Below are positions 16,571-25,020 of a stretch of DNA of 64,000 nucleotides, in pieces. A program made the translations under genes and the position numbers. The notes beneath the pieces are model-generated. The model worked only from the letters and a program-made list of their open reading frames with translations. It did not search any database and was not told the origin of the DNA. Within the stretch, counting starts at the first letter, position 1; every line of letters starts with the position of its first letter. Source of the DNA: Paraburkholderia nodosa DSM 21604 (GTDB lineage: Bacteria > Pseudomonadota > Gammaproteobacteria > Burkholderiales > Burkholderiaceae); assembly GCF_000519185.1 (NCBI RefSeq), contig NZ_JAFA01000001.1, forward strand, positions 1 through 64,000. Reading direction: 5' to 3'.

Positions 16571-17030
16571 AAGCGTTGAAGAGGGGGACAGACGCCTCTT
16601 TTCACGCGCGGTGCGGCACTGCGTTCTGGCGCGCATTAGAGAGGGGCGCGCCGGTCGCGGGACAGTGTAGCCTGACGCGTCTGTAAGCCGCCGCGAAGCG
16701 CGCAGGGCGAACGCGTGGCAAGCCCGATATTTGCCGAAAATGCGGCAATTTGTCCGCCTTGTGTGCGCCACGATTGAAGCAAAGGCGCGTGGAAAGGCGC
16801 ACGATATCGGTGCGCCGTGCGATATCTCGCGTGGTGCATGGCGTGCCCAATCGCTGCGCACGCGATGGGCGCGAACGCATTTCCCGATGCGTGCCAGATC
16901 GCAGTGCGAGCGAGCACGGACTTTGCTTGATCCCTCCTGTGACGCAACGAAAATCAGGCTATGGAGGAAAGCGCAGGCCGTGCAGAGGCTGTGCGGACTG
17001 CAGCGTCCTTCCTACGCGCTAGAGGATGGC
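16571..17030. promoter_or_regulatory. Divergent intergenic region between antiporter and EAL gene
   Basis: About 460 bases without a supported gene. It contains a perfect inverted repeat GATATCG (16803-16809) / CGATATC (16820-16826) with a ten-base spacer, a possible operator. The EAL start has an AGAGGA ribosome site at 17021-17026. Confidence 0.55.
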
Positions 17031-18296
17031 ATGATCACAGAGCAACAGGACAAAACAGCCGTGGCCCCCCACGGCTTCGATCTCAGCGTCACTTCGGGGC
17101 TGCAGCGCTACAGCGCACACCACGGCGACCTCACGCTCACGAGCGTGTTCCAGCCGGTGTTCAGCCTCTCGCACATGCGTGCGGTGGGCTACGAAGGGCT
17201 GCTGCGCGCGCACGACCCGCTCGACCGCCCGGTCTCGCCGCTCGACGTGTTCGGCGACGCCGCGCGCGTGGGCGAAGCGCTGCTGGTGGACCGGCTCGCC
17301 CAGGGGCTGCATCTGGAGAACTTCGCGCTGCTCGGTGCGGAGCGCGAGTGGCTCTTTCTCAATGTGCATCCGGGTACGCTGATCGAGGCGTATCACTCGG
17401 CGGCGCTGCTCGCGAACCTGCGGCGGCTGAACATTGCGCCGCGGCGCGTCGTGCTCGAGGTGCTGGAGGACGAGGCGACCGATCTCGACGCCCTCGCGCA
17501 GGCCGTGGCGACGTTTCGCGAGCGCGGCTTTCTCGTGGCGCTCGACGACTTCGGCGCGGGCAACGTCGATATTGGCCGCGTGTGGCAGCTCAATCCCGAC
17601 ATCGTGAAGCTCGACCGCATCATGCTCATGCACGCGCAGCATCGCGCGGACATGGCCGCGACGCTGCCCGCGCTCGTGGCGCTGCTGCACGACGCGGGCA
17701 AGCTCGTGCTGATCGAAGGCGTGGAGACGGAACACGAGGCGCAGCTCGCGCTCGCGTGCAACGCGGACTTCGTGCAGGGCTTCTTCTTCGCGCGGCCCGC
17801 GCCCGGACTCGCCGACGCGGCCCAGGCGCAAGGCGTGATCGCCGAGGCGACCGAGCGTTTTCGTCAGCAGACCGAAACGCGCGAGCGCGGCGAGACGAAT
17901 CGTCTCGTGCCCTATCTGCGTGCGTTCGAGCGCGCGGCCGAACGGCTTTCGGCCGGCGAATCGATGGAGGAGGTGTGCTGGAACTTCCTCGCGCTCGATC
18001 ATGCGGCGCGCTGCTATCTGCTCGATTCGAACGGCAGGCAGGCGGGCCGCAACGTGGCGCTGCGCGTCGATCGCGCGGAGCGCGATGCGCGCTTTTTGCC
18101 GCTGGAGGACGCGCAGGGCGCAAGCTGGCTGCGCAGGCCGTACTTCCGCACGGCGCTCGTCACGCCGGGGCGCGTGCACGTGACCGGGCCGTATCTGTCG
18201 ATCAACGAGGCGCTGCCGTGCCTGACGCTTTCGATGGCGGTGCCGGTGGGCGAGCGGCTGTGCGTGCTGTGTGGCGACATCGACTGGTTCGAGTAG
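17031..18296 (+). CDS. EAL-domain cyclic di-GMP phosphodiesterase
   Basis: 421 residues from the ATG at 17031. The EAL domain spans about 35-280. Its catalytic set looks complete: EGL in place of EAL (55-57), FLNVHP, VVLEVLEDE, ALDDFGAGN, DIVKLDR, VLIEGVETE and VQGFFFARP. It should hydrolyse cyclic di-GMP. The C-terminal ~140 residues form a second region (LVPYLRAFERAAERLSAGES, then HAARCYLLDSNGRQAG and YLSINEALPCLTLSMAVPVG) that resembles a Cache-like sensor; it would be cytoplasmic, since no membrane helix is present. YkuI-type proteins share this order. An inverted repeat and cutC follow. Confidence 0.9.
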   Translation: MITEQQDKTAVAPHGFDLSVTSGLQRYSAHHGDLTLTSVFQPVFSLSHMRAVGYEGLLRAHDPLDRPVSPLDVFGDAARVGEALLVDRLAQGLHLENFALLGAEREWLFLNVHPGTLIEAYHSAALLANLRRLNIAPRRVVLEVLEDEATDLDALAQAVATFRERGFLVALDDFGAGNVDIGRVWQLNPDIVKLDRIMLMHAQHRADMAATLPALVALLHDAGKLVLIEGVETEHEAQLALACNADFVQGFFFARPAPGLADAAQAQGVIAEATERFRQQTETRERGETNRLVPYLRAFERAAERLSAGESMEEVCWNFLALDHAARCYLLDSNGRQAGRNVALRVDRAERDARFLPLEDAQGASWLRRPYFRTALVTPGRVHVTGPYLSINEALPCLTLSMAVPVGERLCVLCGDIDWFE

Positions 18297-18311
18297 GCGT
18301 GCATCTGCGAT

Positions 18312-18334
18312 CATGTCGTGTTCCTCACGACATG
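18312..18334 (+). promoter_or_regulatory. Perfect nine-base inverted repeat just before cutC
   Basis: CATGTCGTG (18312-18320) and CACGACATG (18326-18334) flank a five-base spacer, ten bases before the cutC ATG. It lies between the EAL stop and cutC and has no T run, so it may be an operator or leader hairpin rather than a terminator. Confidence 0.6.
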
Positions 18335-18344
18335 GCGCGCCAAT

Positions 18345-19046
18345 ATGCAACATGAACGGGTCCTGCTGGAAGTCATCGCGACCACGCTCGCCGATACGCA
18401 AGCCGCCGAGCGCGGCGGCGCGGATCGTCTCGAACTCGTGACCGCAATGGGCGAGGGCGGCCTCACGCCGAGCATCGGCATGATCGAAGCCGTGGTCGCG
18501 GCGGTGGCGATTCCCGTGAACGTGATCGTGCGGCCGCACAGCCGCTCGTTTATTTACGATGCAAACGATTACGCGGTGATGCTGCGCGACGTGCGCGCCG
18601 CGAAGCTGGCGGGCGCGCATGCGGTCGTGATCGGCATGCTCACGCCCTCGCATGAAGTGGATCGCGACGGACTGCAGCGCGCGATCGACGCCGCCGACGG
18701 CATGCCGCTCACGTTTCATCGCGCGTTCGACGAAGCGCGCGAGCTGCAGGAAGCGTTCGACGTGCTGCTCGGTTTCGACGCCGTGACGAACGTCCTCACC
18801 TCGGGCGGCAAGCCCTCGGTGCTCGACGCGCAGGCGCAAATCGCAACGCTCGTGCAGCGTGCGGCGCGCACGCATTGCACGGTGCTGGCGGGCGCGGGAC
18901 TGACGCTCGATCGCGTCGCGCAATTCGTGAGCGCGACGCAGGTGTGCGCGGTTCACTTCGGCTCGGGCGTGCGCGTTGACGGCAAGGGGCTCGCTCCCGT
19001 CGACGAAAACAAGGTGCGGCTCGCGCGGAACCTGCTCGACGCCTGA
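18345..19046 (+). CDS. cutC: CutC-family protein
   Basis: 233 residues from the ATG at 18345; no strong ribosome site is seen, and another in-frame start exists at 18318 inside the inverted repeat. The family signature is complete: AERGGADRLELVTAMGEGGL, then TPSIGMI, the VNVIVRPHSRSFIYDANDY strand-loop, LTFHRAFDEA and TNVLTSGGKPSVLD. CutC is a TIM-barrel protein first linked to copper tolerance in E. coli, though that role has been questioned; its substrate is unknown. It is not part of an evident copper operon, but the window also holds a bufferin operon 8.5 kb away. Confidence 0.92.
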   Translation: MQHERVLLEVIATTLADTQAAERGGADRLELVTAMGEGGLTPSIGMIEAVVAAVAIPVNVIVRPHSRSFIYDANDYAVMLRDVRAAKLAGAHAVVIGMLTPSHEVDRDGLQRAIDAADGMPLTFHRAFDEARELQEAFDVLLGFDAVTNVLTSGGKPSVLDAQAQIATLVQRAARTHCTVLAGAGLTLDRVAQFVSATQVCAVHFGSGVRVDGKGLAPVDENKVRLARNLLDA

Positions 19047-19055
19047 CCCATAAAA

Positions 19056-19089
19056 AAGCGCGCGCCATTCAGATGAACGGCGCGCGCTT
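19056..19089 (-). terminator. Intrinsic terminator of the oxidoreductase gene
   Basis: AAGCGCGCGCC (19056-19066) pairs with GGCGCGCGCTT (19079-19089); on the minus strand it is followed by a run of Ts. It lies between the convergent cutC and oxidoreductase genes. Confidence 0.85.
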
Positions 19090-19106
19090 GCCAGCTTCAC
19101 TTCCCC

Positions 19107-22100
19107 TTACTTCGCCACGACCACCGGAATGCCGCGCAACGCGCCCGCGCCCTTGAACGACGCGAGGGCTTCCTGTACCGCCGCGCTCGTCTTCACGTCG
19201 ATGGCAAGGCGCGCCGCCAGTTCGCGCTCGCTGCGTTTCACCGCCGCGAGGTTCGCAAGCTTCACGTGCCCGTAGCCACGCACACGTTGGTGCAGATTGG
19301 CGAGGCGCGCAATGTCGTCGACGTTTTCGGCGGTGAGGCTTGCGAATGCACCGCGCAGCGTCGCCTCATAGTCGCCGGCGAGGGCGCGCTCCATGCGGCG
19401 CTCCAGCGTCTTGCCGAACGGATCGAGCCACGTGCCGCGCACGCTGCGGCCCTTCTTCAGCAGCCCGAACGCACTCCACATCCACTGGCCGAACTGCATC
19501 TTGCGCGGAGGCTGGCCGTTCTTCTCATGCGCGATGAGCGGCGGCGCGAGGTTGAACTTTACGGTGAAGTCGCTGCCCGCCGTGCCTTCGAACTGCGCTT
19601 CGAGCGCGGCGCGGAACGCCGGGTCGGCGTGCAGGCGCGCGACTTCGTATTCGTCCTTTACGGCGAGCAGCCGATAGAACGTGGTCGCGACGGCACGCGC
19701 GAGCGTCTTCTCTGCGCTCTTGTCGGCGCTGCGTGCGGCATCGACCAGCGCGCGATAACGCTTCACGTAGCCCGCGCCGCCATACGCGAGCAGACGCGCT
19801 TCGCGGTCGGCGATCAGTTCGTCGAGCGTTTGCGTGAGCTTGCGCGCCGTAGCTTTCGCGGCTGCCGTGCGTTGCGTGTCGAGCGCTTCGAGCGCAGCGG
19901 GATCGGCGGCGGCCATGCGGCCGATGGAGAACGCGAGCAGGTTCGCCTGCACGGCCACGTTGTTCAGCTCGATGGCGCGCGTGAGCGCCGCGAGCGAAAC
20001 CGGCACGAGGCCAAGCTGCCACGCGAAGCCGAGCATCACGATGTTCGCGCCGATCGTGTCGCCGAGATAACGCTGCGCGAGCGCCTGGGCGTCGCAAGCG
20101 GAGAGCGGATCTTGCACCGACGTTGCGCCATTCGTCGCCGCGTGCCGCATCTTCGCGAGCAGCGCATCGGCGTGCAGGTTCGCTTCGGGGTTCTGCACGA
20201 ACGACGCGTTCGGAATCTCATGCGTGTTCACGACGATGCGCGTGCGGTCGTGTCGCACGGTTTGCAGCGCGTCGGCGCTCGCGCCCACCACCATGTCGCA
20301 GGCGAGCAGCAGGTCGGCCTGCTGCGTGTCGATGCGCACCTGGTTGAGCAGCGCGTCGGTCGCCGCGAAGCGTACGAACGAGAGCACCGAGCCGCCCTTC
20401 TGCGCAAAGCCCATGAAGTCGAGCACCGAAGCGCTCTTGCCTTCCAGATGCGCGGCCATGCTGATGAGCGCGCCCACGGTCACGACACCGGTGCCGCCCA
20501 CGCCCGTCACGAGGATGTCGTAGGGTGCGTTGTCGAGATGCGTGGCAGGCATGGGCAGCGCATTTACCCGCGCGGCGAGCGCCTGCGGATCGAACGCCGC
20601 GCCTGCGGCCTTCTTGAGCTTGCCGCCCTCGATGGTCACGAAGCTCGGGCAGAAGCCGTTCACGCACGAATAGTCCTTGTTGCACGACGACTGGTCGATG
20701 CGGCGCTTGCGGCCCAGCTCCGTTTCCACAGGTTCGACCGACAGACAATTCGACTGCACGCCGCAATCGCCGCAGCCTTCGCACACTTCCTCGTTGATGA
20801 AGAGGCGCTTGTCCGGGTCGGGGAATTCGCCTTTCTTGCGGCGGCGGCGCTTTTCGGCGGCGCAGGTCTGGTCGTAGATCAGCACGGTCACGCCCGGCGT
20901 TTCGCGCAGTTCGCGCTGGACCGTATCGAGTTCGCTGCGGTGATGGAACGTCGTGCCCTTCGGGAACAGGCCGTGATGGCCGTCGTACTTCTCGGGCTCG
21001 TCGCTCACCACCACGAAGCGCGAGACGCCTTCGGCTTCCACCTGGCGTGCGATCTGCGGCACGGAAATGCTGCCGTCCACGGGCTGGCCGCCCGTCATCG
21101 CCACGGCGTCGTTGTAGAGGATCTTGTAGGTGATGTTGGTCTTCGTCGCCACTGCCTGGCGAATCGCGAGGATGCCTGAGTGAAAGTAGGTGCCGTCGCC
21201 GAGATTCTGGAACACGTGCGGCATCTTCGTGAACATCGAGTGCGCGGCCCAGTCCACGCCTTCACCGCCCATCTGGATCAGGCCGGTGGTGTCGCGCTCC
21301 ATCCACGAAGCCATGAAGTGGCAGCCAATGCCGGCCTGTGCGATTGAGCCTTCGGGCACTTTGGTCGAGGTGTTGTGCGGGCAGCCCGAGCAGAAGTAGG
21401 GCGTGCGGCGCACGGCGTCGGCGGCGTTCGAGAGGATTTGCGGCGCGACGAGATCGACCACGCGCTCGCGGCGGTCGAGCGCGGGACGGTGCTTCGCGAG
21501 CCACGCGGCGAACACGGGCAAGATGCGCGAGGGGCGCAGCTCGCCCAGCTCGGAGAGCAGCAGCGTGCCGTCTTCGGCGTGCTTGCCGATCACCGTGGGA
21601 CGCGCGCCTTCCTTGCGGTTGTAGAGGTAGTCCTTGATCTGCTGCTCGATCACCGGGCCCTTCTCTTCGATCACGAGCACGTCGGTGAGGCCCGCGACGA
21701 ACGCGTCGATACGCGACATCTCCAGCGGGAACGACAGGCCCACCTTGTAGATGCGCACGCCCGCGCGATCCAGGTCGTCGACGGTGAGATCGAGACGGCG
21801 CAGCGTTTCCATCAGGTCCAGGTGCGCCTTGCCGCAGGTGACGATGCCCACGTTCGCGTGCGGGCTCGGCGCGATCCACTTGTCGATGCTGTTCATGCGC
21901 GCGAAGTGGCGCACGGCGTCGAGCTTGGCGGCGAGGCGCTGCTCGATGGCGAGACTCGGCAGATCGGGCCAGCGGTTGTGCAGGCCGCCAGGCGGCGGCG
22001 TGAAACCTTCCGGCGCTTGCCAGTCGGTCTTGATGGCATCGAGATCGACGGTCGAGCCCGACTCCACCGTTTCCGAAATCGCCTTGTAGCCCACCCACGC

Positions 22101-22730
22101 GCCCGAATAGCGCGAGAGCGCCCAGCCATACAGGCCGAATTCGAGCATGTCCGCAATGTTCGACGGATTCACGACAGGCATGTGCCAGGCCATCAGCGCG
22201 AAGTCGCTCTGATGCGGCATGGACGACGACACGCAGCCGTGGTCGTCGCCGGCCACCACGAGCACGCCGCCGTGCGGCGACGAGCCGTAGGCGTTGCCGT
22301 GCTTGAGCGCGTCGCCGGCGCGGTCGACGCCCGGGCCCTTGCCGTACCACATCGCGAACACGCCTTCGACGGTGCGCTCCGGGTCCGCTTCCACGCGCTG
22401 TGTGCCGAGCACGGCGGTGCCGCCCAACTCCTCGTTGATGGCGGGCAGGAAGCGCACGTCGGCGGCTTCGAGCAGTTTCTTCGCCTTCCACGCCTGCTGA
22501 TCGACCATGCCGAGCGGCGAGCCGCGATAGCCGCTGATGAAGCCCGCGGTGTTCAGGCCATGCGCGCGGTCGAGCGCGCGCTGCATGAGCGCGAGGCGGA
22601 TCAGCGCCTGGGTGCCGGTCAGGAAGATGCGGCCGCGCGTGGCGGTGAGGTTGTCGGTGAGCTTGTAATCAGCGAGGGGCGGCGTATCAAGCGGCGAGGA
22701 CGTGTCGCCAAACGCGGGGCGCGCGGTCAT
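19107..22730 (-). CDS. Fused indolepyruvate/2-oxoacid:ferredoxin oxidoreductase
   Basis: 1207 residues from the ATG at 22730 (MTARPAFGDTSSPLDTPPLA); a longer frame to 22811 would run through a palindromic repeat. One chain carries the whole enzyme: pyrimidine-binding domain (GFISGYRGSPLGMVDQQAWK, with NEELGGTAVLGTQ), thiamine-diphosphate domain (CSGCPHNTSTKVPEGS, then GGEGVDWAAHSMF), a 4Fe-4S domain with CEGCGDCGVQSNC and CNKDYSCVNGFCPSF, the gamma domain (VTGVGGTGVVTVGALISMAA), and a C-terminal DUF6537-like region. It oxidatively decarboxylates aryl- or branched-chain 2-oxoacids to acyl-CoA, reducing ferredoxin. In Burkholderia such genes are taken to degrade amino-acid-derived oxoacids. It stands alone. 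Confidence 0.93.
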   Translation of the reverse strand: MTARPAFGDTSSPLDTPPLADYKLTDNLTATRGRIFLTGTQALIRLALMQRALDRAHGLNTAGFISGYRGSPLGMVDQQAWKAKKLLEAADVRFLPAINEELGGTAVLGTQRVEADPERTVEGVFAMWYGKGPGVDRAGDALKHGNAYGSSPHGGVLVVAGDDHGCVSSSMPHQSDFALMAWHMPVVNPSNIADMLEFGLYGWALSRYSGAWVGYKAISETVESGSTVDLDAIKTDWQAPEGFTPPPGGLHNRWPDLPSLAIEQRLAAKLDAVRHFARMNSIDKWIAPSPHANVGIVTCGKAHLDLMETLRRLDLTVDDLDRAGVRIYKVGLSFPLEMSRIDAFVAGLTDVLVIEEKGPVIEQQIKDYLYNRKEGARPTVIGKHAEDGTLLLSELGELRPSRILPVFAAWLAKHRPALDRRERVVDLVAPQILSNAADAVRRTPYFCSGCPHNTSTKVPEGSIAQAGIGCHFMASWMERDTTGLIQMGGEGVDWAAHSMFTKMPHVFQNLGDGTYFHSGILAIRQAVATKTNITYKILYNDAVAMTGGQPVDGSISVPQIARQVEAEGVSRFVVVSDEPEKYDGHHGLFPKGTTFHHRSELDTVQRELRETPGVTVLIYDQTCAAEKRRRRKKGEFPDPDKRLFINEEVCEGCGDCGVQSNCLSVEPVETELGRKRRIDQSSCNKDYSCVNGFCPSFVTIEGGKLKKAAGAAFDPQALAARVNALPMPATHLDNAPYDILVTGVGGTGVVTVGALISMAAHLEGKSASVLDFMGFAQKGGSVLSFVRFAATDALLNQVRIDTQQADLLLACDMVVGASADALQTVRHDRTRIVVNTHEIPNASFVQNPEANLHADALLAKMRHAATNGATSVQDPLSACDAQALAQRYLGDTIGANIVMLGFAWQLGLVPVSLAALTRAIELNNVAVQANLLAFSIGRMAAADPAALEALDTQRTAAAKATARKLTQTLDELIADREARLLAYGGAGYVKRYRALVDAARSADKSAEKTLARAVATTFYRLLAVKDEYEVARLHADPAFRAALEAQFEGTAGSDFTVKFNLAPPLIAHEKNGQPPRKMQFGQWMWSAFGLLKKGRSVRGTWLDPFGKTLERRMERALAGDYEATLRGAFASLTAENVDDIARLANLHQRVRGYGHVKLANLAAVKRSERELAARLAIDVKTSAAVQEALASFKGAGALRGIPVVVAK

Positions 22731-22754
22731 TGGGGGGAGTCTCCATTTGTCGAA

Positions 22755-22782
22755 CGCAGTTAGCGCTTCAGCGCTGACTGCG
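22755..22782. repeat. 28-base palindrome next to the oxidoreductase start
   Basis: CGCAGTTAGCGCT, two bases, then AGCGCTGACTGCG: 12 of 13 arm positions pair. It is 25 bases from the gene start and is followed by ATCCCATGC. Related copies occur at 24435-24521 beside another gene start, so this is a small dispersed repeat. Confidence 0.8.
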
Positions 22783-22992
22783 ATCCCATGCATAGTTTTG
22801 CGGTCGCTCACCCCCCACGGAGCAGGGCGGCGACAGAGACTCTATTTTTTCTCGCCAATGACGGAAATTTTTTGCTAACTCTCCGGCGCTGCCGCTTATT
22901 CGCGCGAGAGCCTGCCCGCGCCGGGCGAATTTGGAGTGAGATTTTCCCTACCGCGCCGCAACCCCGTCTGGATCGGCCTTCGGGACAATCTG

Positions 22993-24018
22993 TCAGATCG
23001 TCCGAGGTGCGTAAGGCTTCGCGCGATCGAACGGCACGACATCGTGAAAGTGCGTGTAGTCCATCGTGCTCACGCCGTCCGCGTCGCTCATCAGGTCGAC
23101 GTAGCGGTAGTCCCAGCGGATCTGGCGGTCCGACCAGCTAAAGCGCGCCTGCATGGTCTGTGCGGTCGATTCGTCCGAGCCCTCGATCACGACAAGCAGC
23201 GTGGCGTGCTGCTCGGCCAGCGTCTCGGGCGTGACGCCGTAGAGCGGGCTCGACTCGTCGATCACGTGCATGAGATTCCAGCCCAGCGTGAAGAGCGGAT
23301 GCTGGTCGCGCACGAGCTTGAGGTCGTGGATGCGCCGTGCGCGAAAGCCGTCCGACGAAGTCTCGATACGGATGAGCCGCAGCTTCGCGCCCGCTTCGGC
23401 GATCACGTTCTGGCGGGCGTTGGCGGCGCGCGCCATCAGCGTCATGCGGCCTTCGATGGGGTGCACCACCACCTGGCTCGCGAACATGATCTTCGCGCGC
23501 GGGCGCGAGAAGCGCGCGAACACGAGGCCGGTCGCCAACGCGATACCTGACATGCCGACGAAGATTTCCAGCGTGGCGACGATATGCGCGTAGAGCGTTT
23601 GCGGATGCATGTCGCCGTAACCGACGGTGGCGAGCGTTTCCACGCTGAAGAAGAACGCACCGAGGAAGCCCTTCGGGTACTGGTTGGCGATAGACGCGGC
23701 GCCGAGCTGGTAGAGGCACGCGAACACGCCGTTCATGAGCAGGAAGAGGGCCGCGAGCGACGCAAAGAAGGTGGGCCAGCGCATGGTGAGCGCCGTGTGA
23801 TAGAAGTCGCCCCAGGATTGCGGCATGCCGTAGACGAGCACCTCGCGCGTGCCGATCATCAGCTTGCGCGGCGTCCCGCGTCTGGCTTTTTGCCTGGGCC
23901 CCGCGGGCGTTTCGGCCTTGCAGGCGGCCATGTCGACGCCGGGCGAAGCCTCGGGTGCCGATTCGGCTTGCTGGGCCGCTTCCTGGTTTGCGAAGCGCTC
24001 CGGCGTCTCGGACGTCAT
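22993..24018 (-). CDS. KirBac-type inward-rectifier potassium channel
   Basis: 341 residues from the ATG at 24018. The N-terminal ~80 residues are soluble and include a slide-helix region with WGDFYHTALTM. Outer and inner membrane helices flank the pore: WPTFFASLAALFLLMNGVFA, pore helix and selectivity filter TVGYG (131-135), then HIVATLEIFVGMSGIALATG. The C-terminal half is the Kir immunoglobulin-like cytoplasmic domain (RAKIMFASQVVVHPIEGRMT, then SSPLYGVTPETL). It forms a tetrameric K+ channel of the inner membrane. KirBac1.1 from Burkholderia pseudomallei is the best known relative. No partner gene is nearby. Confidence 0.93.
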   Translation of the reverse strand: MTSETPERFANQEAAQQAESAPEASPGVDMAACKAETPAGPRQKARRGTPRKLMIGTREVLVYGMPQSWGDFYHTALTMRWPTFFASLAALFLLMNGVFACLYQLGAASIANQYPKGFLGAFFFSVETLATVGYGDMHPQTLYAHIVATLEIFVGMSGIALATGLVFARFSRPRAKIMFASQVVVHPIEGRMTLMARAANARQNVIAEAGAKLRLIRIETSSDGFRARRIHDLKLVRDQHPLFTLGWNLMHVIDESSPLYGVTPETLAEQHATLLVVIEGSDESTAQTMQARFSWSDRQIRWDYRYVDLMSDADGVSTMDYTHFHDVVPFDRAKPYAPRTI

Positions 24019-24171
24019 GATGGTCCCCGCGGATCTGAAGTAAGGAGAAGAGCGTAGCAATGCTGCAGGGGCAGGACAAGCGGGCACGCGCCAACGGGCG
24101 CTGGCAGGGCGCAGGGCTGGCGCGACGAGAGCAGGAGTGAGACGCGGCAGGAACGGCGTCGAACGAAAGGC

Positions 24172-24417
24172 TTACGGAAACCCGTGCGGCTTCGGAATGC
24201 CTGCGCCGTGTTCGATATCCGCGATGGCCTGGCGGCGCGCGGCGTCCACGGCTTGCGTGGGCGCCTCGAAGCCCGCGTTGCCGCCGACCGTGACCCACGG
24301 CTGCACGGCCTTGTCGCGATGCGTGATCTGATACTCGGCGTCCCAGCGAGCGCCCTGCAGTTCGAGGGGATGCACGTGGATGGCGTAGACGCCGTATAGA
24401 AAGAGCTGTTCGGACAT
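24172..24417 (-). CDS. Small conserved hypothetical protein
   Basis: 81 residues. The start has AGGAGG eight bases before it. The protein has no signal or membrane segment and reads as a compact mixed alpha/beta domain (LYGVYAIHVHPLELQGARWD, then AEYQITHRDKAVQPWVTVGG and AVDAARRQAIADIE). I recognise the style of small uncharacterised Burkholderia proteins but no named function. It lies downstream of a cluster of palindromic repeats and is followed by the Kir channel 150 bases away. Confidence 0.7.
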   Translation of the reverse strand: MSEQLFLYGVYAIHVHPLELQGARWDAEYQITHRDKAVQPWVTVGGNAGFEAPTQAVDAARRQAIADIEHGAGIPKPHGFP

Positions 24418-24434
24418 GGCTAACCTCCTGTCGA

Positions 24435-24521
24435 CCAGAGTTGGCGCTTGAGCTGTCGGCCGGAGTTAGTGCTTTAGCGCTTACTCCGGGCCCATGCTAA
24501 GCACTTACTCTGGTCCCATGC
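24435..24521. repeat. Cluster of related palindromic repeats
   Basis: A full copy lies at 24460-24489 (CCGGAGTTAGTGCTT / TAGCGCTTACTCCGG) followed by GCCCATGC. A half copy at 24498-24521 (AGCACTTACTCTGG, TCCCATGC) and a degenerate copy at 24435-24458 flank it. They match the palindrome at 22755-22782. The cluster is just upstream of the minus-strand gene starting at 24417. Confidence 0.8.
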
Positions 24522-24588
24522 AGAGCACCCCCGTCTCATGCAGCGCTGCCGGCAGTCCCCGAGCGGGCACTGGGCTCACCGCGGCGGC

Positions 24589-24810
24589 TTACAGTTCGAG
24601 TTCGCCGAGAATGCGATGCGCCAGCGCCTTGGCTTCTTCGAGAGCCTCTTCCGGCGTGCCCGATGCGGCTTCGACTTCATACACCGCGTTTTCGAGTTCC
24701 TCGCCGTCGTCGCGCGCCAGGGAGACCAGGCCCTGGTACTGGCCGGCGTTCATGGGCCGCACAGAAGCGACGGCCGTGTAGATCCCCTTGGTGTAGCTGA
24801 CGTCTTCCAT
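24589..24810 (-). CDS. Small conserved hypothetical protein
   Basis: 73 residues from the ATG at 24810, which has a GAGGAG ribosome site. An acidic, mostly helical protein (MEDVSYTKGIYTAVASVRPM, then GQYQGLVSLARDDGEELENA and a C-terminal helix TPEEALEEAKALAHRILGEL). No signal or membrane segment. The layout (strand, strand, acidic loop, long helix) recalls small dsRBD-like or swapped-hairpin domains, but I do not recognise a family with a known job. It stands alone upstream of the palindromic repeat cluster. Confidence 0.7.
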   Translation of the reverse strand: MEDVSYTKGIYTAVASVRPMNAGQYQGLVSLARDDGEELENAVYEVEAASGTPEEALEEAKALAHRILGELEL

Positions 24811-25020
24811 AACGTGCTCCTCGTGGAAGGAAACTCCCCTCGACGGGTCACGTGGATTGGGGCGCGCAAGCGTCGCGCCTGACCCGCAGCAAGAGGGAGA
24901 TTCCATGCTAGCACGTTGCCCGCGCGGCTGCGGGACACGCATATGACGGCGGCGCGGCGCTTTCGTGTCAGCCCCGCGCGGTGTCCAGGCGGTGCGCCAG
25001 AATGCGCGCCGCGTGTGCCT

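Noticed and set aside
19266..21179. A 637-codon plus-strand frame inside the oxidoreductase gene
   Set aside because: Antisense shadow of a well-supported 1207-residue enzyme; no motif and repetitive Arg/His composition.
24486..24520. Minimal ATG...TAA frames (Met-Gly-Pro-Glu) inside two of the palindrome copies
   Set aside because: They come from the repeat sequence itself, lack ribosome sites, and the third copy at 22755 does not keep the stop, so a leader-peptide reading is not supported.
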